64,000 bases of DNA from Patagioenas fasciata (lineage: Eukaryota > Chordata > Aves > Columbiformes > Columbidae): assembly GCF_037038585.1 (NCBI RefSeq), contig NC_092521.1, positions 71,104,898 to 71,168,897 of the forward strand, given 5' to 3'. Under the pieces are notes generated by a model. That model did no database searches. It was not told where the DNA came from and saw only the letters and a list, made by a program, of their open reading frames with translations. Shown here one piece after another: positions 13,550 through 22,939 of the stretch (positions are counted from its first letter, which is position 1; each line of letters opens with the position of its first letter). A program made the position numbers and the translations under genes.

Positions 13550-14690
13550 TAAAGTCAGCAGAGGTTCTAATTGTAGCTATTATGAGCGTTTCATTAATAA
13601 GCCTGGATTTATTGACTGCACTGTAAAGCTCTCCTATTAAAGGAAGCATGGAAATTCAGTTCTTCCCATGCTTTTCTACTTCTAAAGCCCTGGGCTACTC
13701 CATGTTAGAAAATAAGAAATAATTATATTTATTCAAATTCCTTGATAGAATATTGAAGCCTGCTCAGCTGAATACCTCTTCTAAATGAACATTACCAATA
13801 GATCAAAGAAGAAGAGCGTCTAGCAAATGAATGGGGCCAAGGGAATTAATAAAACATATATCAAGCATTGAAAAGCTGAGGGTTTTTTTCTTTTTAATAG
13901 GAACACATTTGCAGAGTGATAAAGCAAAGCATGTAGTTGCCAAAAATCATAAAAAGCCATCTAAACAGAGTGGGAGATGGCTCATGTTCTGCACTTTTGA
14001 ACATCAAGAGGCCTTCTGGAGCTGCTGGTTGAAATTTTCCACGTGACAACTCTTGACAGAGAGCATTTTATTTTTCCTTTCCCTGAGGTAAAAGTTTTCT
14101 TACCCCCACAAAAAAACAAACAAAAAAAACCAACCCCTTTTCACACCGCGGAAGTCACAAGCGGTGTCCAAATACGGGATCTCGCTCTCGGCCGCTCCTT
14201 AACACACCGCACGGCGACGGGAGGGGGGCGGCCGCCCACCCCCACGGCGTCCCCGTCCCCTCAGCCCACGCTCGCCAAACCGGCGCGGTCCCGCCACCCG
14301 CGCGCCGCTGCCAACGGCTCTGCGCGGCCGTTAGTGCCGCCCCAACGGCCGTCGGCGGCGCGATCCCCAGTGGCGTCCCGGGCACGAGACCTTGTCCCGC
14401 GCAGCGCACCCCGCGGCCGGGGGCGAAGCAAGGGCTGCTCCGCCGCCTGCCTCCCCGCTCGCCCCGCCGCAACGGCAGTGCCTCCTTGCCTCCTCGCCTC
14501 CACCATCAGCCCGGGGTGCGCAGAGCCGAAGGGAGCGCTGCGGGCCCGCCCCAGCCCGGAACTATAGCGCTGCAGCCGGTAGTGCGCGTCGGGACTCAGC
14601 GAAATGCTGCACATGTCCCCCGTCCCCTCCCTGCTCCCGGCCGCCGGACCTGGCTGGCGGCGGCTTCCGGCGGGGCGGGCGTTCAGCGCC

Positions 14691-14770
14691 ATGGGGCGGC
14701 AGCGGAGGTTCTTGGAGGCGGCAGCAGAGGGGCTGGTGGGCACCTGCCCCGGCCAGGCGCGGTTCTTGCT
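14691..14770 (+). CDS. C18orf21: C18orf21 coding exon 1
   Basis: Begins at ATG in context GCGCCATGGG and encodes 26 residues plus two bases (CT). The donor is CT|GTAAGC; reading through it gives an immediate TAA, so splicing is required here. The residues CPGQAR near the exon end match human C18orf21. Confidence 0.9.
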
Positions 14771-17700
14771 GTAAGCGCCCCGGGGAGGGGCGCGGGTGGC
14801 GGGAGGCCGGCCAGAGGGGGTGGAGGGAGGGAGGGAGGGAGGGAGGGAGGGAAGGAGGGGGGGGGGGGGGGGAGGAAGGAAAGAGGGAAGAAGGAGGGAG
14901 GGAGCGAGCTGGCTGGCTGGCTGCTGACGCGCGTGGGAAGCGCAGCCCCGCCCCGTGTCCTCGCGCCTGCCGCGGCGCGCCGCCGTGTGGCCGATGCCGT
15001 GACGTGACGTTGTGCTTTTGTCCCGCGCAGGTGGACGCTCCGCAACCGCCGAGGTGAGTTTTGGGGCCCGAGCGGTGAGGCCGGGGCCGCTGCCCCTGCC
15101 CGGGTGGTAGGGGGAGGCTGCGGAGGAGGAGGCGGCTCCCGCTGTCCCCGCCGTGCCACCGGGGGAGCCGGGGCCGCCTGAGCCCGGCGCAGCCCAGCAG
15201 GGGCTTCTGCAGTGGGGGAGCAGCGCACAGGGTTTGCGTGGGCAGATGAGGGGCAGAAGCGTGGCCCTGATGATGGGGACCAGGCTTTCCCTTGCTCTCC
15301 ATATTCCCCTTCTCCCTACGCTGCCCCCACAAAAGCTGTGCCCGGGCGTGCTGCGGGGCTGCTGGCAGAAATGACAGACTTGCTGGACAGCAGGGTCCAG
15401 GTGTTTCCTCAGGGGTTTAGTGAGAGATGCTGGAGTCTGGCTCTGGCAGTAGGAAGTAATAAGGCAGATACAGGAGCACGGTGCTTGTTATTAGGTCTAA
15501 AGTTTATCTCCGAACATTTCTTTATCCCATGCTGAGGTGCTGTCATCTTGTGCTTAAAATGGGCAAAGAGCTTTACAAGCCTTTAGTGTCACTAATCTGG
15601 CCTGAACAGAGCTCTTCCAGACTTGTGAGCTAACATCGTTAAAAGATTTTTGGGAAGGAATTGTGTTTTTCTGGCAAAATTTGCAACTATGCGTAAACTT
15701 ACCATGAATTGTGCTCAGCTGGTGTTCAGCTTCCTCTTGTGTTCTAGTTGTGTCTGAAACATAAAATCATCTACCTAGATAATATTAAAATAGAAATATG
15801 CCATTTTAATATTTACCTATAAAACATAATTATTTCATTTAAGTTTTACTTTTTTACCTTTATTAATCTGTAGATAATGAACATGGATTAGAAAGGATAT
15901 GTCCTTACTGCTTCCAGTTCCTGGTTCCTGATAGCTACCGGGTGCGTCTCAAACCAAAGATGAAAGTGACTCCACAGATAGAGAAAGTTCTTAAACGAGA
16001 GGCGAAGAACCATAAACTTAATATGAAACAGACAAAGCTTTTGAAAAAATTCAGGGAGTCAAGAAGTGTTCTGGTAAGGATATTTACTTGGAACTGCCAA
16101 ATACCTGATATTTCCCTGAAACCTTTCAGTGGCATAAAAAAGAAGATATGGAAGTCTTTCTCTTAGAAGTGGAGCTCACACCTAACACATTCCTTTATTT
16201 TCATGAGCATAAAACTTCTCCTTTCTTTTGGATTAACTTGCATTCACAATCAAAATTTTAAAAATCTATCCACAATGGCAAGATCATGAGCACAATGACA
16301 AGAACTGTAACCTCCTTTCTCCAATAAAACCCAGCCCCATATGTCAGAGAAGCTACATAAACAGCTCTGCCCTCCCTGTGGTGTCTTCAGCAGCAGTCGG
16401 GGCGGATTCTGCAGATGTCTAAGATCTTGCTTAAAATTAAGTAATATCTTTCTGCCAGGAAGCTCTGGCATTTCAACTGCCAGCTACTGTATCATTTGTA
16501 TAGCTTTGCAAAAATGGCGGGAGTGGAAGATTTTTGCCTTTTTTCCTATGAATGTGGTAGAACCTAGGAGTAGGCAACTCTGCTAGATGCAGAGCCTTAA
16601 TACTGCCATGTAGATCCTGAAATCCATTAGAATCCTTAGAAATCCATTGCTAAGAATACCCAAAAAGGTACTTCAGAAGAAAAACATGCCATTGACTGAA
16701 GTAAGGCTGGTTTTGCCAGTATGTTTAGCTTTCCACTTACTACTTTTGTTTGAGCTGTGAAGGGCTTGAGGGACTGATACATCGTCAGTTTTTTTCACTT
16801 TTATCAGTTGTCTAAAAATATTATTTTAGCTTATAAGCTTCATTTATCTCAGCAGACCATCATGACTACATCAGATTATTGTTAACTTCTGTACAAACTG
16901 AGTTTTTTACATTTGTCTGAATATTACCCTTTATAAGAAGCCTTTCACAACTAAACCATATAGGTAATTTAAACAAGTTGATGTTGCTTTTGGGGCTTCA
17001 GTTATTTTTCTTAAAATTATTCAAGAATATAAGATTTAGTCACTATTTTTATAGTAATTACTATTATTTGGAGAATCATAATATGCATTTAATCTAGGGT
17101 TGCCAAGCCATACACTGCTATTAAAACAAGCTATGTGAATGGATGTTTTAATAAATGAAATGGCACCCTATTTTGCCCAGCAGTTGCCAGCACAGTTGGC
17201 CTTTTCTCACATGAGAGTTTGCTGGTTTTGAGAGTAAAATTTGTGAAGCGAACTATTATTAAAGAGTCAGTAACACAAAATTAAACTGAAGAAATATCAC
17301 AGAGGTTCTCAACTGTCTAGGAAAATAAAATAAGGGACTTCAGAAAGGCACCTTTGCTATTACTCTCTAAAGCTGGAATCTTTGCTTTTTTTTCTTTTGT
17401 GGGATCACAAACTTTTAGTGTACAGTAAGTACTGTCTCTTTAGACAACTGATGAACAGTGTCCTACTGATTTGTGATCAGTTCTTACATTTATTCTGTAG
17501 CTGGAGAGGTTTGTAGGACACACTATACATTCATATGAGTAGTTTAAAATTCAGTTTTAAATAGGTCCAGTTTAAACTTTGGGTAACATTCTAATCTTGG
17601 GATGTAATTACAGTTTGCTGCACTTGTGTTCTGCTCAGTTTTGTTTGCATTTGTACTGTGGATTATGATTCAAATATTTCTCATCTTAAGTATTTAAAAT

Positions 17701-19917
17701 ATTGTCAACAACTGGTAGCTTTCAAAATTAGCAATGCAGATACCTATAATCTAATATCTGATACTTACAAAAATGAAAATTTGAGTGTGGATAAAAGTGA
17801 AACCAAGCAAAAATGTGACAGGTTGTGCCTCTGATACCTTTCTTAGCAATTAGAACTTGATTTGAGAATGCTTCTGCCACAAAAAGGTATATAAGATAAG
17901 AACTATTTCAGGACTTCTGAAATTTTTTGAGTTAACTGTATATGCAATTCAGGGACTGGAAACTAGCTGTGCAGTGCTCCATTTACATTCTGTAGAGTGC
18001 TAAATGTGATGCTGTTTTTTTTTTTTTTTCCCATATTATTTCATTTAGAACAACTAAAAATACATCAACACCTGAGCTGTAAAAGTTAATGATCTTTCTC
18101 TTTTTCAGTTTGTTAGGCTGACAAAATAATGTCTAGAGACAGTCAAAACACTTACCTGAAAACATTTCATTTCAGCATTTCTAAATGTAATTCTTTCTAA
18201 GCAATCTGAATTTAGGTAAATTTACACAAAGAGTAATTCAGTATAGATGCTTTCAAAACTGCTTAGACATTTTTGTGACATCCTTTTGTTTTCTTAACCA
18301 GAGACATCATGTAACTGTTTTTCAATCAGCGTAATTGTGTGCCTCAGAAAGTTGTCTGGCTGTATTACTCTCATGTCTCTTAATCAGAGTAGTTGGCCTG
18401 GCAGTCAGGGATATTGGGGATATCTGACAGTCTCTGTGACTGTCTGACATGATCTGTTCTGAGGTACCTCTGCAACATCCTGTGCTGCTGGAAGTTCCCT
18501 GCAGCCTAAAAGTAAACAGATAGAAGAGAAAGTGCCCATTGTTTAGAACCTCCTCTGTTTTGTAGTAAGTAGTTTTGCACTAATAGAAAGACTCTTTGTT
18601 CACTAAGAGTTGCTGTTATTAGTTATAGATTACTATTTTTGAAAGTTTGGTAATTTAAATATTTTCTCTCAAAACTCTCTGGAAAGCATGTAATATAACT
18701 TCATTTGGGGTAGAATATGCTAGTGAATTTAGATTGCTTTGTATGTCCTAATTTTTAGCAAAATACGAATACTCCTTATGTATACTCAAGATAGCATACA
18801 TCTTGTTCAGGTGCCGTTTCATCTTTCTGTTTTGACAGAGTTGTTTTTCATATTTCACTGTGCAACATTGCATTCAGAGTTACGGGTTTCCTGAAATTGG
18901 TTGCTAGGGGACTGGAGTCATCTATAGATAAACCCATAGGATGTGTTTGGCATAAGAAGCCTGAATGAAATGTAAATGGTGGAAAGCATATGTTGCTTTT
19001 TAATATCTCTGTGTTTCCCTTAAACAAATATTTAACTTGTGTCATGGTATTTGGAGAATAGTTTGGATAATTCTTACAGTGGCTTTATAACATAGAGCTG
19101 AGAAGACTGAAGAATGCTTGATATTTCCTTTCTTCTCTCCACAGCTGGTTACTTGCAAGTTGTGCAACAAAACAACAAGACATGATGGTAAAAGCAGGGA
19201 TTTTCTGTCTACCAAGACACACAGTTCTGGTACTCCAAGTATTAAATCCAGCCTGAGGACACCAGATTTAAAAATTCAGTCTGCAAACAAAGTGACACCT
19301 GTCGGCTGCAGTAGGTTGGGATCTAAGGGGAATAGTCCCTCATCACTTCCCAGGTACCTGTTTCTCTCCTGTTTGAAGAGGCAGCTTTGCTGAGCAGAGT
19401 GTTATGTCTTGTTGGGGAAGGGCATCGTGTACTGATTTCAGATCTGTCACTTAATGAACCTTAAATTGGTAACTAAGTATTTTTTCTTGAGTGGTCTGAT
19501 TGAGGAGATCAGTTTTAAGCTACCAACTTTAAAAATCAAAGATTCTAACAGAAAGCGACTGTGTGCAAAGAGTGCACAATTACGTTTTTGTCCTTAATGT
19601 GAAATGTCTGGCTTAAAACTTACATCCTAACTACTAATTTCACGTGAAAATACACTACTTATATTCAAAATGTTTCACTCAGATTTTATATGTGCACTTT
19701 CATAATTACTTTGTTAATTTTGATTTTGTCACCTTTAAGACGTTTGAGTGTTTTGTTTTTCAGGACACATCTATCTGGACAGGCAGCAACCAGCTCTGCT
19801 TCCAAGACTCCCCGAAACTCCAAATTTCACTTTTCTAAGCTAAAACGGATGCTTAACCTAGAAGAAAAAGAGAAAAGCCAGAAAGCAGATTTGAAAACCT
19901 TCTTGACTTTACTTTAG
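14691..19917 (+). CDS. C18orf21: C18orf21 orthologue (UPF0711 protein; reported RNase MRP subunit), complete, 5 coding exons
   Basis: Coding exons are 14691-14770, 15031-15053, 15874-16073, 19145-19353 and 19764-19917, giving 221 aa. All introns are GT/AG and phases agree (2, 1, 0, 2). Compared with human C18orf21 from memory, landmarks include LEAAA near the N-terminus, CPGQAR, CPYCFQ, VRLKPK, and TCK-C with HDGKSR in exon 4. The C-terminus is Lys/Ser-rich and ends in a short acidic/basic helix. Cysteine pairs C44/C47 and C105/C108 could form a zinc ribbon of Rpr2/Rpp21/Snm1 type. I recall the human protein being reported as an RNase MRP-specific subunit (RMP24); the biochemical role is family knowledge, not seen here. 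The start at 14691 was chosen because it aligns with the human start and sits in a strong context (GCCATGG). An in-frame ATG at 14604 would add 29 residues. The gene converges on RPRD1A, as in human. Confidence 0.93.
14820..14900 (+). repeat. GGGA tandem repeat and 16-G run in C18orf21 intron 1
   Basis: About nine GGGA-like units run into an uninterrupted run of about 16 G at 14857-14872, followed by more GGA/GGGA purine repeats. The G-rich strand is the non-template strand just downstream of the promoter, a configuration known to favour G-quadruplex and R-loop formation. The run length may also be an assembly error. Confidence 0.85.
15031..15053 (+). CDS. C18orf21: C18orf21 coding exon 2 (23-nt microexon)
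   Basis: Acceptor CCGCGCAG|GTGG and donor CGAG|GTGAGT flank 23 bases encoding WTLRNRR with split codons at both ends. Skipping it joins exon 1 to exon 3 out of frame with immediate stops. Including it gives the same spacing between LLW and CPYC as in the human protein (22 residues), which is the main support. Confidence 0.85.
15874..16073 (+). CDS. C18orf21: C18orf21 coding exon 3
   Basis: Acceptor ATCTGTAG|ATAATG, donor TTCTG|GTAAGG, 200 bases. It encodes the CPYC cysteine pair, the VRLKPK motif and a basic helical stretch ending in RESRSVL. This matches the human core region. Intron 2 before it is 820 bases. Confidence 0.92.
16074..19144 (+). other. C18orf21: C18orf21 intron 3
   Basis: 3.07 kb of AT-rich sequence between a GTAAGG donor and a TCTTCTCTCCACAG acceptor with a good pyrimidine tract. 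No repeat family or nested gene is recognised. It contains a T-run near 18016-18029. Confidence 0.8.
19145..19353 (+). CDS. C18orf21: C18orf21 coding exon 4
   Basis: 209 bases encoding the second cysteine pair (TCKLCN), HDGKSRDF and a Ser/Thr/Pro/Lys-rich linker. The acceptor is CTCCACAG|CTGG and the donor CCCAG|GTACCT. The linker is less similar to human than the core, which suits a disordered region. Confidence 0.9.
19764..19917 (+). CDS. C18orf21: C18orf21 coding exon 5, with stop
   Basis: Acceptor TTTTTCAG|GACACA, stop TAG at 19915-19917. It encodes 51 residues with a basic FHFSKLKRML helix and ends KTFLTLL. The human protein extends a few residues further after the equivalent motif. Confidence 0.9.
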
Positions 19918-19936
19918 TTATTCATTATTTCAAGGT

Positions 19937-19942
19937 AATAAA
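19937..19942 (+). terminator. C18orf21: Proximal poly(A) signal of C18orf21
   Basis: AATAAA, 20 bases after the stop codon. Use would give a very short 3' UTR. Confidence 0.45.
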
Positions 19943-21357
19943 GATCACAGCAATAAGTATTCTTCCAGTTTTAGTAAATCAACAAAGTTTTTTTAAACTC
20001 AGGCTAGCAGCATATACCCTGTGGAAGCATAGACCGTATTTTTTAGAAGCAAGTTCTGCTTCTAAGAGGACAGTCTGCAAGAGGGAGAGGAGAAAGTAGC
20101 CAGTGCAGTATCCTTGAGAATCATGAACATGTTTTGCAGCCTCTGATTGGCCTAAGAGTTAAAAGTATCTGTCATTTGAGGAAGCTGACAATACTGGATC
20201 CATCAGTGGGTCCAGCAGGACCAACAGAGACGTTGGCAGACCTGAAAGCAATTTGAGGCTTGGGGAGTGGTGAAAACGTTTGTTGCAGTTTCCTCTGCCT
20301 CACTGTCCCACTATTTTTAAGATAATGCATCATCTTCCTTTTCTTAAGAATGTAGTCTGTGATTTGGACTGCAGACAATAACTGGTTCCAGGATACTGTA
20401 AAACTGCACTCTAATGCGGGGTGCTCCTGATACTGACTGACAGCTCTACACTACACTGCTGTCAGCACACAAATGCGTTATTGCTATGAGAGTGGCACAG
20501 TCATAAGGAATATGGGGTGCTTCCTTTCCAGTTGCTCTGGTGCTACCAAAATGGGTCACTTCTGTCTCATTCAGAAATGACTAAAGAGAGAACCTCCTTC
20601 TTAAATATCTTCCCATTTTATCAGGCGTCAGAGTTGCTTCCTTCATGGACTTCCATCTGGAAAACTAGGTTTGCACTGGACTGTCATCAGCTCGTTGCAC
20701 CGAAGTGTTTTGATGTGAATAGACAATTGTCAAGGGTAAAGTGCTCTCCACTGTCAGATTTTGCATTTTGATCTTGGCACAGAGGTGAGAAAGGACAGTA
20801 GAAAGTCACCAATCAAGACTGAGTTTATAGCCTGCCCTGTATATAGTCTGCAGCGACTGTTCTGCAAAAAGTGCTTCAGATTTGCTCTCTCAAAAGAGAA
20901 CCAGTTAAAAACATTTACATTATCTAGTTTAAAGGCCTGCATTTTCTTTTTTTTTTTTTTTTTTTAAATCATTTCCTTTGAGTGTCTGCAGACTCAATGG
21001 ACACTGCTTAAGAATAGGATCAGCAAGCAAATTGGCGGACTTGAAAACAATCCAGGGCAGGGGAGAATAGTTTGTTGAAAATTCTGCTTACAGTCTCAAA
21101 GATTGGCATGTAACCTTTTTATATATCCTGTACACTTGCACAATAATTTTGAAAGGTTCGCTGCCATTTGTTTCTTGCCTGTGTGTAGGATCAAATTAAC
21201 TGTCATTCTTTGATCAAAATAGAGACCTTGGAGTTATGCCTTTTCCACTGTAGAACTTGGAATTAATTCATCTGTTGTTGCTGTAGTTCTGATCCAGTTC
21301 AGTCTTTCTTGATGGAAAATATGCATTATAAAAATGTATTTGAAAAACAAGTTTTGC

Positions 21358-21363
21358 AATAAA
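21358..21363 (+). terminator. C18orf21: Distal poly(A) signal of C18orf21
   Basis: AATAAA followed by T-rich sequence and a TG-containing segment within 40 bases. This is the best candidate for the main 3' end. Confidence 0.55.
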
Positions 21364-21380
21364 TTTTTATATTGAAAGTA

Positions 21381-22939
21381 CACATATTATGTACTCTTTT
21401 GCTCTGCTTCATATGAGGGTTATGTGCAACCAGCATGGGCATCTGCTGTGTTTTAAGGTGCACCAACATGAGTGTACTAGATCAGATCAACAGAATGCTT
21501 TTGAAGCAGATCTCCTGAGTGTCCCTGTTAGGCAATACCGACTGGTCTCAGAGTACGTGTAGCATTCCTTTATGGACAAAAGTCTGTGCTCCGGGATACA
21601 GCCAAGGTGCTGCAAAGGCTAACTAAGGAGCAATCCATTTGCAGGATCAGCAAAGAGCTGGTCTGAAGTACACTTCTCCAAAAAGCGTGGTGTGGCTGCC
21701 AAGCACTTAGCTTCAGGTATTCAGCACTCGAGGTGCAATGTGCTATTTGTTAATGTAGACAGAGCCTTGTCATGCTCCAAACAACATCTTTTTCTTTGTA
21801 ATTACCAGAGCTGGTCAGAAATGTCCAGACATGGTGTTACAAGTGATCACTACTGCGAGCTATTAGACTTTACCGTGGAATAAAAGCCATTCAGTATGTG
21901 CCATTCTTTGTTTTACAAGTGTATTTTAAAATGCTGAGCAGAAAGTGTTGGTGTGTTCTGTCATCTGAGGTGCTTTTGTGTTTTTCCTAAGCTGCTAATA
22001 CAGTCTGTTGCTGGCCTTTCACAGAATTAATATATTGAAGAACATATATAGGGAGACATATGCACATATATACATATTTATATATAAGATATATATAGGT
22101 AGATACATACACATAATATGTGTATATATGTATACATACCTATACACATCTGATGCACTTTTCCCTTGAGAATATATTCCATTCCTGTACTTGAGGAAAT
22201 GCCGAAGATTAAGATTAATTGTTGGCTGCAACAGGCTATTGCTGAGCCTGCTCACCAAACCTCTGCTGTGCAGCGCTGCTGTTTTGCGTTTGGAGAGCTG
22301 GAAGAAAAACTCTGTATACAGAGGAAATGGTCTCCCTGATTTCAGTGAGGCCAGAATTTCACTCAGGCTTTGTAAACTAAGACCAAGAAGGTTTTCTGTT
22401 AAGCATGCACCCCTGGGTACAGGTATTACAAAGTAAGAGTTCTTTCTCAGCTCACACAAATTCTACTTATGCAATGGTATCTATCTGTGTCATTTGTAGT
22501 AATAGCATTGTAACCATATATTGAAAACATTGCAAAGTATGTCTCTTAATCTAACCAGCTCAGCTAAAGTGTGTTTTGACACATCAGTTTGAGCCATTTT
22601 CCCGTTTTTGAGCATAGGGAACCTCAAGCTGGCATATTACAACTGGTTCCCTCACACGCGGCCCCACCTCTGAAGAAACACAAACTTTGGCCAAACTAGC
22701 TAATAAATATATGAACAGTATTTCTTTTAAAGAAATGTACAGTTCTGGAGATATGATGTCAGACTTTTCAATGCGCCGCTTCCTCACTGAAAATTGTCAC
22801 ACAAAATACAAATATAGGGAGTAATAAAATTCAGAATTAATATAGACCATTTTCTCAGCATCACTATGAGAGAGGGAGCAGGTTATATTTAAGCCATTTC
22901 ACACACTGAGGTTGAGTAGGCAAGCAATACACCATTTCA
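21381..22939. other. Spacer between the convergent genes C18orf21 and RPRD1A
   Basis: About 1.5 kb without supported coding content. Short frames occur on both strands but none has splice partners or recognisable motifs. It contains a TA/TG microsatellite at 22041-22148. Confidence 0.5.
22041..22148. repeat. TA/TG/CA-rich imperfect microsatellite
   Basis: Alternating pyrimidine-purine DNA made of ATAT, ACAT and GTAT words over about 105 bases, with interruptions. Confidence 0.8.

Larger units (their letters stand above)
1..14140. other. Intergenic region upstream of C18orf21
   Basis: AT-rich DNA with no exon chain I can support. Open frames here are short, differ between strands and lack matching splice sites. 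The recognisable content is CR1 relics (listed separately), A-rich tracts around 12780-13060 and scattered palindromic AT motifs. In the human order GALNT1 lies further upstream on this side, so this is probably the GALNT1-C18orf21 spacer; that is inference from synteny. Confidence 0.6.
14141..15200 (+). promoter_or_regulatory. C18orf21: CpG island promoter of C18orf21
   Basis: Base composition changes abruptly from AT-rich to very GC- and CpG-rich DNA near 14140 and back near 15200. The island spans the first two coding exons. There is no TATA box. ETS-type sites are visible: CGGAAGT at 14149-14155, and CTTCCGG at 14664-14670, only 21 bases before the chosen ATG. Tandem TGACGTGACGT (CREB/ATF-like) lies at 15000-15010 inside intron 1. 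This fits a dispersed-start housekeeping promoter. The exact start site cannot be read from sequence. A divergent transcript is possible but no minus-strand gene is supported. Confidence 0.75.
19918..21380 (+). other. C18orf21: Probable 3' UTR of C18orf21
   Basis: No gene-like frame. Two AATAAA signals are present, at 19937-19942 and 21358-21363. The distal one is followed by a T-rich, GT-containing stretch, so a 1.4 kb 3' UTR with a possible short form is likely. A T-run lies at about 20947-20965. The extent is inferred, not shown by transcript data. Confidence 0.55.

Noticed and set aside
14155-15332. Several long frames on both strands (up to 256 codons) across the CpG island
   Set aside because: GC-rich DNA has few stop codons. 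The predicted proteins are Pro/Arg/Gly low-complexity, they overlap one another, and they conflict with the well-supported C18orf21 exons.
22215-22235. GGCTGCAACA word considered as a minus-strand miR-187 locus, which lies near C18orf21 in human
   Set aside because: Only the 3' part of the mature sequence matches; the seed end and hairpin arm are absent.
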